This document shows, in pieces, positions 13,804-23,885 of a stretch of 64,000 nucleotides of DNA. The stretch lies in the NCBI RefSeq assembly GCF_965638725.1, contig NC_134962.1:7199501-7263500 (forward strand), written 5' to 3'. Source of the stretch: Aptenodytes patagonicus (lineage: Eukaryota; Chordata; Aves; Sphenisciformes; Spheniscidae). The translations under genes were made by a program, and so were the position numbers. Every line of letters starts with the position of its first letter. The first letter of the stretch is position 1. The notes below the pieces were generated by a model. The model saw only the letters and a program-made list of their open reading frames with translations. It made no database searches and was not told the origin of the DNA.

Positions 13804-14160
13804 CGTCGTCAGATCCCAAAGGATGTGATCAACAAAATAACAGCCATGTCTCCACCAACTAGTGGGGTGGACTTGACCATGGACACTATTGCGCAGGTTA
13901 TCCATGAATGTGAAACATGTGCTGCGATCAAGCAAGCCAAGCGGTTAAAGCCTCTTTGGCATGGAGGACGATGGCTGATATATAAATGGGGAGCCCTGGC
14001 AGATTGATTATATCACACTCCCGCAAACCCGCCAAGGCAAGCGCCATGTGCTTACGATAGTGGAGGCAACCACCGGATGGCTGGAAACATATCCCGTGCC
14101 CCATGCCACTGCCCAGAACACTATCCTGGGCCTTGAAAAGCAAGTCCTATGGCAACATGG
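13804..14160 (+). pseudogene. Endogenous retrovirus integrase fragment (pol relic)
   Basis: One frame (about 13804-13990) translates to a segment ending in HECETCAAIKQAKR, the CxxC end of the integrase HHCC zinc-binding domain. From about 13991 a different frame gives WQIDYITLPQT, then VLTIVEATTGWLETYP, which is the start of the DDE catalytic core including its first aspartate. Similarity stops near 14160, before the second catalytic aspartate. A frameshift near 13985-13990 separates the two parts, and the expected paired histidines upstream of CETC are not visible. No LTR, gag, reverse transcriptase or env lies next to it. It is a dead piece of an avian ERV, probably ERVL-like. That family assignment is by recall. 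Confidence 0.85.
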
Positions 14161-17100
14161 CCTTAACCTACTCCTAGACTTTCTGAATGTGTTCTATCTC
14201 CTGAAGGTCTGAATCCCTTCAAATCTGTCAGCATTCTTCTTGTCTGAACCTTGCCTTCTGTGCAAATCTCAGGAGCTGAGAACATGATAGTTAGAGCATG
14301 ATAGTTTTAGGTTGTATCAGGATGAACTCTGTACTTTCAATCTAATATAATGTTTGATCTTTCTGACCCCAAATCAAAGCTATTTTCTGAAGCATTACCA
14401 TAGTGATGCACAACACAGCGTATTGTCATTGCCAGTGCTTTTAGAGCTTTATTGAAATGCTTTTGAGCTAAAGAAAAAGATGTATATGAAATAATAGTAT
14501 ATTATGTTGGAGATTGACTTACAATGGGTTGCTATATAGAATATTTAATACAATCTCTAGAATTATATCAAGACAAATTACCAGAAAATTAAAAATACCT
14601 AAGTATGTAGAGCTGCAAACATAGATATTAGTGTGTGAGTACAACCAAGCCTCTCCTTCCAAACACTGAAGGAAGAAATGTTTGCTAACAAATTGAGTAA
14701 TTGTTTCTGAAAATTGGCAGCTATCTAGTTTCTGGGTAAGCCTGCAATATTACCTATTCCTAAGAAACTTCTTTGGATTCACAGAGTGCTTACTGTTGTG
14801 AAGCTAATAGATATGTTTTTGATGAATACATTTTTCCATTTGAATTGTGAGAGCAGTAACCTTTAATCATACACAGACAAGATCATTTCAATTCTAGGCT
14901 TAGTCCAGCAAAATCGCTTGATTCCGAATCCGATATGCACATTGGCTTAATTATCTTTGAGGTTTTTTTTCCATTGTAATGAATCTTATGTGATGATCAG
15001 ATTGTGAAGTTTATTTTACGTGTATGGTAAATTCATCTTAGGTCTGATGAATTTATTTCTCTTCTGTTCTCCACTGCTCTTTAAAAATGTGCAGGATTTC
15101 TTTCATTGCTTTTTAGAACACCCTTTGTAAACATCATACTCTGTAGATCTAATCCCATCTTCCCTGAAAACCAGCAACAGGTGTTTGATGTGAAATCCTG
15201 ACCCTATTCAGGATTCAGCAGGAATCTTGAACCATTAACCGGTAGTTCAGACTCCACTCGGCACAAATGAGGGCCAAACCCCATTCATTTTCCTTGGCTA
15301 GGCAAGAGTCCTAAAGCTCTGTTGCTGATATGTGCAAGAGTTGACTGATCTCGCTTGAATCTGTGTGTCTGTTCTGATTTAGGCTGGTAAAAATGCAGTC
15401 AATGCTATATATTTTACGTTGTATATCATTAATTTTAACATATTTTGTCATTTCATCTCAAAATTCATTAATGAGAATAGCACAATTAAATTTACATACA
15501 TCAATGACTAAGCAGTTATGTTAACCAGATTGTTAGAAACATCAATATTACTTGAAAGTAGGTCTAATTATATACTGCTTCACATATTGGGTGTTATTTC
15601 TGTCTGAATTGTAATGTGGCTAAATTATTATTTTGATTAAGCTGATGAGTTCATTCTCATTTATCTCCTTCATTCTGATTGATTTCATTCAGGAACCTTT
15701 TAAATCTACATAGCTGTCCCACCCTGAGAAGCCTCCCAGTAAAGTTCAAGCAATAGTACAGTACTGTTCTTCACGAGGGCAGAGTTATTGGAAACTGGGA
15801 GGAGGAAGAGAATGGGACAGGATATTTTAAGTCTGAACTTAAGGACTGAACTTCCTGAGTGAATTTGGGCTTTACTCAAGAAGTTTAAGTTAATGCAAAT
15901 CAATGCAAATCAGTTCAGCTTTGCATCCAGAAGCCTGATAAATGGGTTGAACTAGCAGACTTGAACTTGCTTGTGCTAACAGTCACCCTGATTAGCTGCC
16001 TTTTTCCAGCAGGTCCTTACCAAGTCTGGAAAAAATATTTTCCAATTATTTTTATTTTCCATTATGTGTGTCATTTCCTGAGACTGATGTTCTCCTAGTT
16101 GGCAACCTCTGTCTCTCCTGAAGGAGGCAGCTGACATATTCGTGAGGCCATTTCCTAAATAATGGGAAAGATTGCACAAGTTCTTTCAGAATTAACTAGA
16201 GCTCTCAGTGGTGGGCTGTTGCCACAGAAGTGGCGAGGCTGACAAGGCACTCCTGCTAGTTCTTATGCTTTCCGCATCATATGAGTAAGGGCTCCATGTG
16301 GTCGGTAAGGAACAAAGAATGAAGCTGAGTGCCAGAAAACTCTCCAATCCAACACATAGTGTGTTTGTCTTATCTAACGAGTTGACTCAGCTCTTCATTT
16401 CCAGATCCATTTATAAAGCTCATTAACACTTTGTTTACTAAGTAATAATAAAAAAATGTACAGCAATCAAAAGAACAAATTAGGAATTATGGGAATTGTG
16501 GCTGAGCATTAGAGCTCACTTGGTCACTTGCTTGGACTGTACCCAATCACCTCCCCGTGTTGCACATCTTCTAGTTAGGCTGTGAGTACTATGATTGTAC
16601 TTGTTAAGCTAAAGCTTTGCAGACGTGGTTATGGGTAAAGGACTGCTCTTGTACGTAACTGCTGTTTGGGCCATATAGAGCTTCATGTGCTATTAACTGG
16701 CGGCAGGTTACCAGGGATGATGCTACGTGGTCAACCTGTGACAGTACTGCAGATTTAAAAGACAGTGGCTTTATGTGTTAGTGGTGTTGTACTGGGTTGG
16801 TGCTACTCTGCTTTGTAACACCAAGGAAATGCTTCAAACATTGCTGATTGCTTCTGAGCTTTGCCAGAGCTCTCTTCTTTCCAATTGTGATGTCTGGAGC
16901 ACCCACTAGCAACATCCTACAGAAAAGTGACACAGCTACACTGTCTTTCCCTTCCGTATTCCATGTCTGACCTTTGCACATGCAGTAGGAAAAATGGAGG
17001 AGAAACATGATTAGCAATTAACTTCTCCATTCTCAGTGAACCACTAGCTTAAGGGTTAAATATCAGCAGCCATAACATGTTAAATAAACCAATAAATGGA

Positions 17101-17768
17101 TTGAATACTGCATTGCTTGTATATGAAAAAAATGCTTCAGATAAGCAAAGAGTTTTTTGGTTTTGGCTGGGTATCTTGAGCCTAGTCCTGCTCCCAGGTT
17201 AGTTATAGCCAGGTACTCTGTGGTTGTTGAATGCAAGCTGTGCACTAGCTCTAGCTCCCCATCCCTTTGCAGTCTGGATACAATGCAGAGTAATTTAATT
17301 AAGGATGCTCTGGGGAAAAGAGAAGGCTGTGGCAGCCAGGGGACAGCACATAAAAGCAGAGCATCAGCTGCAGCTAAATGATCAATTGTATTGCAAAAAG
17401 AATAACAGATACTGTGACAAGCTGGAAAAAAGGCAGTTTATACAAACTTACACAGATCCCATCTTATGCTCAGAATCAGGACACAGCACATTCTTCTATT
17501 GCAGCAGGCAGTGTGAATTTGTGTATTCCTTCGTTTTTCTAACTAGGCCATGACATTTAATGAAACTGTGATTTTTTTTCCCTCATTAATAATGCAAAAT
17601 ATTTATACAGTATCTAGCATTGCTTTTAGAGGCTTTGCTGATGATAACTTTCGTTGCTCTTAGCAGGACTGGTTAGCCTCAGTAAGAGAAAAAGGATGGT
17701 CTGATCATTTCTATGTGAGCTTAGAAACTCCAGGGCTCCTGTAGAAGAATCTACAGTCCTGTTTAGGG
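14161..17768. other. Non-coding region
   Basis: AT-rich sequence after the integrase relic with no continuation of pol and no recognisable LTR. Open frames are below 85 codons and look random. Nothing supportable is seen up to the CR1 3' end. Confidence 0.6.
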
Positions 17769-20435
17769 AATCATCGAATCATAGAATCATTAAGGTTGGA
17801 AAAGACCTCTAAGATCATCGAGTCCAACCATCAACCCAACATCACCATGCCCACTAAACCATGTCCCTAAGTGCCACATCTACACATCTTTTAAATACCT
17901 CCAGGGATGGGGACTCAACCACTTCTCTGGGCAGCCTGTTCCAATGTTTAACCACTCTTTCAGTAAAGAAATTTTTCCTCACATCCAATCTAAACCTCCC
18001 CTGCCGCAACTTGAGGCCATTTCCTCTCGTCCTATCGCTTGTTACTTGGGAGAAGAGACCGACCCCCACCTCGCTACAACCTCCTTTCAGGTAGTTGTAG
18101 AGAGCGATGAGGTCTCCCCTCAGCCTCCTTTTCTCCAGGCTAAACAACCCCAGTTCCCTCAGCCTCTGCTCATAAGACTTGTTCTCCAGACCCCTCACCA
18201 GCCTCGTTGCCCTTCTCTGGACACGCTCCAGCACCTCAACGTCCTTCTTGTAGTGAGGGGCCCAAAACTGAACACAGTATTCGAGGTGCGGCCTCACCAG
18301 GGCCGAGTACAGGGGCACGATCACTTCCCTGCTCCTGCTGGCCACACTATTTCTGATACAGGCCAGGATGCCATTGGCCTTCTTGGCCACCTGGGCACAC
18401 TGCCGGCTCATGTTCAGCCGGCTGTCGACCAGCACCCCCAGGTCCTTTTCCGCCAGGCAGCTTTCCAGCCACTCTTCCCCAAGCCTGTAGCGCTGCATGG
18501 GGTTGTTGTGGCCGAAGTGCAGGACCCGGCACTTGGCCTTGTTGAACCTCATACAGTTGGCCTTGGCCCATCGATCCAGCCTGTCCAGGTCCCTCTGCAG
18601 AGCCTTCCTACCCTCGAGCAGATCAACGCTCCCGCCCAACTTGGTGTCGTCTGCAAACTTACTGAGGGTGCACTCGATGCCCTCATCCAGATCATTGATA
18701 AAGATATTGAACAAGACAGGCCCCAAAACTGAGCCCTGGGGAACACTGCTCGTGACCGGCCGCCAACTGGATGTAACTCCATTCACCACAACTCTCTGGG
18801 CCTGGCCGCCCAGCCAGTTTTTTACCCAGCACAGAGTACACCTGTCTAAGCTGTGAGCCGCCAGCTTCTCTAGGAGAATGCTGCGGGAAACAGTGTCAAA
18901 GGCCTTACTGAAGTCCAGGTAGACCACATCCACAGCCTTTCCCTCATCCACTAGGCGGGTCACCTGGTCATAGAAGGAGAACAGGTTGGTCAAGCAGGAC
19001 CTGCCTCTCATGAACCCGTGCTGGCTGGGCCTGATCCCCTGGTTGTCCTGCTCATGCCTTGTGAGCACCCTCAAGATGAACCGCTCCATAATCTTCCCCG
19101 GCACTGAGGTCAGGCTGACAGGCCTGTAGTTCCCCGGATCCTCCTTCTGGCCCTTCTTGTAGATGGGCGTCACATTGGCAAGCCTCCAGTCGTCCGGGAC
19201 CTCCCCCGTTAACCAGGACTGCCGATAAATGATGGAGAGCGGCTTGGCGAGCTCCTCCGCCAGCTCCCTCAGCACTCTCGGGTGGATCCCATCCGGCCCC
19301 ATAGACTTGTGAGCATCCAGGTGGCATAGCAGGTCATTGACTGCTTCCTCTTGGATTATGGGGGGTTCATCCTGCTCGCCATCCCTGTCTTCCAGCTCGG
19401 GGGGCCGAGTACCCTGAGGATAACTGGTCTGACTGTTAAAGACTGAGGCAAAGAAGGCATTGAGTACCTCAGCCTTTTCCTCATCCTCGGTGACAATGTT
19501 CCCGCCTGCATCCAATAAAGGATGGAGATTCTCCTTGGCTCTCTTTTTGTCATTAATATATTTGTAAAAACATTTTTTGTTGTCTCTAATGACAGCGGCC
19601 AGATTGCATTCTAGGTGGGCTTTTGCCTTTCTCATTTCTTCTCTGCACGACCTAACGAGATCCCTGTACTCTTCTTGAGTCGCCTGCCCCTTCTTCCACA
19701 AGCGGTAAACTCTCCTTTTTTTCCTGAGTCCCAGCAAGAGCTCCCCGTTCAGCCAGGCCGGTCGTCTTCCCCGCCCGTTCTTCTTACGGCGTACAGGGAC
19801 AGCCTGCTCCTGCGCCTTTAAGACTTCCTTCTTGAAGATCGTCCAGCCTTCCTGGACCCCTTTGCCCTTCAGGACCGTCTCCCACGGGACTCTCTCAACC
19901 AGCGTCCTGAACAGGCCAAAGTCCGCCCTCTGGAAGTCCATGGTTGCGGTTTTGCTGCCCCCCCTCCTTACTTCACCAAGAAGCGAGAATTCTATCATTT
20001 CATGGTCGCTAAGCCCAAGACGGCCTCCGACCACCACATCTCCCACCAGTCCTTCTCTGTTTGTAAACAGCAGGTCGAGCGAGGCACCTCCCCTGGTAGG
20101 CTCCCTTACCAGCTGTGTCAGGAAGTTGTCTTCCACACACTCCAGGAACCTCCTAGACTGCTTCCTCTCTGCCGTGTTGTGTTTCCAGCAGACATCTGGG
20201 AAGTTGAAGTCCCCCACAAGAACGAGGGCTAGCGATTGAGAGACTTCTGCCAGCCGCTTGTAGAACGCTTCATCCGCCTCTTCATCCTGGTTGGGTGGTC
20301 TATAACAGATTCCCAGCAGAATATCTGCCTTGTTAGCCTTCCCCCTCATCCTTACCCATAAACACTTAGACCGTATCATCATCACAGTCGTTGAGCTCTA
20401 GACAATCAAAACACTCCTTAACATACAGAGCCAAT
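17769..20435 (-). mobile_element. CR1 LINE, 5'-truncated, nearly intact ORF2
   Basis: The 3' end lies at the left. It carries three 8-bp tail units (AATCATCG, AATCATAG, AATCATTA in plus-strand sense), followed by the conserved CR1 3'UTR ending with GATCATCGAGTCCAACC. The coding part runs right across the reverse transcriptase into the endonuclease. The right-hand boundary is placed where translated similarity fades: just beyond the long open frame, a shifted frame still reads LYVKE...LELND, typical of CR1 endonuclease, to about 20432. The element therefore lacks its 5' end, ORF1 and the N-terminal endonuclease. CR1 characteristically truncates 5' and makes no clear target-site duplication, and none was seen. 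It is GC-richer than its surroundings. Confidence 0.96.
17854..20385 (-). pseudogene. CR1 ORF2 fragment: endonuclease C-term plus reverse transcriptase
   Basis: An 843-codon frame without internal stops. The 5' codon is not a true start: it is a GTG where the reading frame enters after a frameshift near 20386. Residues 1-140 are the C-terminal part of an apurinic-type endonuclease, with CYRPPNQ, GDFNFPD (about 57-63), LDLLFTNR and SDHEMIEF (about 125-132). Reverse transcriptase follows, with [13 protein letters not shown] (about 415-427), [13 protein letters not shown] (about 487-499), [18 protein letters not shown] and the catalytic FADD box (about 577-580). The C-terminal region ends in the usual EVFKR...ALRDMV just before a TAG. 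In an active element this protein nicks the target and primes cDNA synthesis. Here the catalytic N-terminal endonuclease residues are missing, so the copy should not move on its own. The lack of stops suggests recent insertion. Confidence 0.93.
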
Positions 20436-21335
20436 TAGGGACCTAATTTTCCCACATGTTGTACAAGAAGCTTTGCTATCTTGCCAGCAGTGGCCAGCAT
20501 CCTGGATGCAGAGCCGTCTTGAAGAAAACCTCAGGTAAGAGTGCCCAGAAGATGTGTACGTATGTTCCACCTTGGCATGTATTAACCTTTTTTCTTCTGA
20601 AGACTTCTATCTCTGTGTGTGGCACAGGGTAGTGGGTCAGAGGATTAACAAGTCTCCATTTTATTACTTCACTTCTCTCGTAAAACTTCCTAATTCCCTG
20701 AGGCTTTTAGAGGGAGAAAGGGCCTCACAACTTGACCTTGGTTTCAAATAGACAGAAAATCAAAGGTCTACATTCTTCTCCCCACACTTGCTGTGGCAGT
20801 ATCAGAGCAACTATAATTGCACTGATGCTGATTCTTTCCATGCTAGTGGAAAGAAACCTACTTCAGAGTTTCCCCATTGCAATGGGAATTTTGAGACTAT
20901 TGTAATGCTTAAATTATTTTAAAAGTGAAGTACTGCATGCTGTTTCAGGAGCTGTCTTAAAAAACTATAAATCCAAACTCATTCTAATGTTAATTGCACT
21001 GCACTATGTACTAGGCTAATTGCAAAGCTTTTAGCTATGTTGGTTGTCCACGCACTCCCTACTTCCCTGCCCAGGAGTCCCAAATTACATATAATGGAAA
21101 AAATTAACGCATTAAATGGTTACTGCAAGTGGCTTAGATTGCAGTCTGCCATAACACCTACGTCATCTGCACAGGAAACAAAAAACCGTTATCGTCTGGA
21201 ACGTTTCCATTAATCTAAAAGACATCAGGAAGGCCTAGCACCTGACATTTACATGAGAAGTTCTTTATCTTCAGATGCTACAAAACAGAAAAAGGCGGTT
21301 TTATTAGAATGTATTTGTGATTCTGAAAGACATCA
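20436..21335. other. Non-coding spacer between CR1 and solo LTR
   Basis: AT-rich sequence with no supported gene. It ends with CATCA (21331-21335), the left target-site duplication of the adjacent LTR. Confidence 0.6.
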
Positions 21336-21889
21336 TGTCCTGGTTTCGGCAGGGATAGAGTTAGTTTCCTTCCTAATAGCGGGTACAGTGCTGTGTTTTG
21401 GATTTAGGACGAGAACAAAGTTGATAACACACCGATGTTTTAGTTGTTGCTGAGCAGTGCTTACACTAGTCAAGGACTTTTCAGCTTCCCATGCTCTACC
21501 GACTGAGAAGGCTGGGGGTGCACAAGAAGCTGGGAGGGGGCACAGCCAGGACAGCTGACCCCAACTGGCCAAAGGGACATTCCATACCATGGGACGTCAT
21601 GCTCAGTATAGGCCAGGGGGGGCCACTGCTCGGGGACTGGCTGGGCATCGGTCGGCGGGTGGTGAGCAATTGCACTGTGCATCACTTGCTTTGTGTATTA
21701 TTATTATTATTGCATTATTATTATTGTTATTATTTTATTTCAATTATTAAACTGTTTTTATCTCAACCCACGAGTTTTTCTCACTTCTACTCTTCCAATT
21801 CTCTCCCCCATCACACTGGGGGGTGGGGGGGGAGGAGTGAGCGAGTGGCTGTGTGGTGCTCAGTTGCCGACTGAGGTTAAACCACAACA
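21336..21889 (+). mobile_element. Solo LTR 1 (avian ERV), 554 bp, TSD CATCA
   Basis: Starts TGTCCTGGTTTCGGC and ends AACCACAACA, with terminal TG...CA. Exact 5-bp duplications CATCA flank it at 21331-21335 and 21890-21894. An ATTAAA polyadenylation signal lies at 21746-21751. The R-proximal part carries a TTA-rich simple repeat (about 21697-21740), and the U5 part is G-rich near 21819-21836. No TATA box as clear as in the other two LTRs is visible. No internal retroviral sequence is attached, so it is a solo LTR left by recombination between the LTRs of a provirus. Family resemblance to ERVL-type avian LTRs is by recall and consistent with the 5-bp duplication. Confidence 0.93.
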
Positions 21890-23047
21890 CATCAGAAAGC
21901 TGTATTTAAGGATTGTAGATTAGATAGTAAAAAGCCTGAGTGAAATAACAGAAATTCCTCAATTTTGGTGGCTAACATTTTAAGTAGCGTGTCTTGATAC
22001 AGTAAAGTGATACACTATAGTGTCACTTTATGGTGAGCGGGTTTGTCACTGGAAGAGAACAAGGACAAGGACTCCCCCCTGTTCCCTCTCTAAGTCCTCA
22101 AAGGACGGGACTCACATAAGTGACAAGGCCACAAAGCTATTTTTTTGTTGAGGCCTCTGCTGATGCAAGAGAAGCTGGAAGGTTTTCAGAGCAATAGGAA
22201 ACACGTAACCACCTCTCCTTTTCTTTGGTAAAGAATGACGCACATACTGCCTAGATGCAGTCTGCAAAATAGGTCCGGACACATTCCAAAGCTCCACCAA
22301 AACTGAGCTCTGGCACAGTATGAACGAGGTCATCCAGAGTTGGTCAGGCTGGAATGTCTTCAATACATTTAACTTGCACCCGGCACTGCGAGTACCCGTC
22401 TGATTTTCTTGTGGAGGTCAATTACTTGTGCTGTGCAACAGAACTAAATGGCTGCAAACTCATCTTTAGTTTTTACATGATTATTGAAGTCGTGCTTGAC
22501 TTGAAGCTGCCATGAAGAATCATGTTTTCACCATAATGAAAAACAATCTACACAAATGTTTTTTCTTTGCTTGTTTCTATTTCCTACATGCTGGTAATGA
22601 ACTGTGTAATCTGGCACCAGGTGGACACTCCAAACCAAGTTTTTCTGGGACTGCAGCAAACCAGAAATGTTCACTAGTGAGTTATATTCAAAGATGATAA
22701 GAGCATCCTCAGCACCTGTCAGTGAGCAGAACAGTCCCTGTTGGAGGTCTGTGCTTGACTGACTGCGTCAGCATAACCAGAATGAATATATTTGTGGTGC
22801 TCAGCAGGTATTTGAAAACAAGTTTTCCTTGAAAACGCTGCTATATTATGTCCTTCCGTTACGTCCTACTGCTGAAACTGCTGGAAGAAAGGTCTTTGCC
22901 ACTGATAATAGAGGTGTTAAAATCAAACATACACTCCAGGATTTTGCTTCAGTAGGTCCTAGAAAAGAAGGGAACCAAGTCTTCATGGTTCTTTGAATTT
23001 TTGGCCTCTCCTGACTATTCTGCTCTGTAGTTATGTCCTTATCCCTG
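21890..23047. other. Non-coding spacer between two solo LTRs
   Basis: About 1.15 kb without retroviral coding sequence. The two flanking LTRs have different target-site duplications, so this is host DNA, not the inside of one provirus. It contains a 28-bp near-perfect palindrome at 22003-22030. The only longer open frames (22112-22363 minus, 83 codons; 22512-22697 plus, 61 codons) look random. Confidence 0.7.
22003..22030. repeat. 28-bp palindrome with 2-nt bulge
   Basis: TAAAGTGA (22003-22010) pairs with TCACTTTA (22023-22030) around the perfect palindrome CACTATAGTG (22013-22022). The only break is an unpaired TA at 22011-22012. Function is unknown. Confidence 0.85.
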
Positions 23048-23619
23048 TGTGCTGGGTTTGGCTGGGATAGAAATAATTTTCTTCATAGGAGCTAGTATGG
23101 GGCTACGTTTTGGATTTGTGCTGGAAACAGTGTTAATAACACAGGGATGTTTTCGTTACTGCTGAGCAGTGCTGACACAGAGTCAAGGACTTTTCTGCTC
23201 CTCACCCCACCCCACCAGCGAGCAGGCTGGGGGGGGCACAAGAAGCTGGGAGGGGACACAGCCGGGACAGCTGACCCCAACTGACAAAAGGGACATTCCA
23301 CCCCAGATGGCGTCATGTGCGGGATATAAAGCTGGGGGAAGAAGGAGGGGGGGGACGTTTGGAGTGATGGTGTTTGTCTTCCCAATTCACTGTTACGCAT
23401 GATGGAGCCCTGCTTTCCTGGAGATGGCTGAACACCTGCCTGCCCATGGGAAGTGGTGAATGAATTCCTTGTTTTGCTTTGCTTGTTTGCGTGGCTTTTG
23501 CTTTACCTATTAAACTGTCTTTATCTCAACACACGAGTTTTCTCACTTTTGCTCCCCGGGGGGGGAGTGAGCGAGCGGCTGGGTGGGGCTTAGTTGCCGG
23601 CTGGGGTTAAACCACGACA
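23048..23619 (+). mobile_element. Solo LTR 2 (avian ERV), 572 bp, TSD CCCTG
   Basis: Starts TGTGCTGGGTTTGGC and ends AACCACGACA. Perfect duplications CCCTG lie at 23043-23047 and 23620-23624. It carries a clear TATAAA at 23325-23330 and ATTAAA at 23509-23514, giving a recognisable U3-R-U5 order. It has the same architecture as LTR 1 but a more diverged U3 and a different R region. No internal viral sequence adjoins it. G-runs at about 23346-23354 and 23566-23574 are notable. Confidence 0.93.
23325..23330 (+). promoter_or_regulatory. LTR 2 TATA box
   Basis: TATAAA in the context GGGATATAAAGCTGG, about 180 bp upstream of the LTR's ATTAAA signal, in the position expected for the retroviral core promoter. 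Whether it is still active is unknown. Confidence 0.7.
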
Positions 23620-23817
23620 CCCTGTACCATAGAAATATCTTCATAAAACATGAATTTATCTCCTGGGTGAGAAGAAAACAGAGTGAGAAGAAAGGGAAGC
23701 ATTAAGAAGTCTACTACAAGAGTGTATGTGCTTTTCATGCTCACTCATGATCTGTGGCCTGCAACTGTCCCTATCTGTATTATAACTGTATCCAGTCCTG
23801 ATATGAAACTGCTGGTC

Positions 23818-23885
23818 TTTGACAGGAGCTGCATCATGACATGCCATGAGCTTTGACATGAGCTGCGTCTTTGACATGAGCTGCA
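23818..23885. repeat. Imperfect short repeat, three TTTGACATGAGCTGC-like units
   Basis: Three units resembling TTTGACATGAGCTGC start at 23818, 23852 and 23870. The last two are tandem and almost identical, and the first has one substitution and is offset. A local slippage duplication is likely. Confidence 0.75.

Noticed and set aside
17944-18732. 262-codon open frame on the plus strand opposite the CR1 ORF2
   Set aside because: It is the antisense shadow of the CR1 reverse transcriptase; the same kind of shadow occurs opposite the second CR1 copy (45982-46668 minus).
21336-23619. A single short provirus bounded by LTR 1 and LTR 2
   Set aside because: The target-site duplications differ and each LTR has its own matched pair, so these are two solo LTRs. 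The sequence between them has no retroviral genes.
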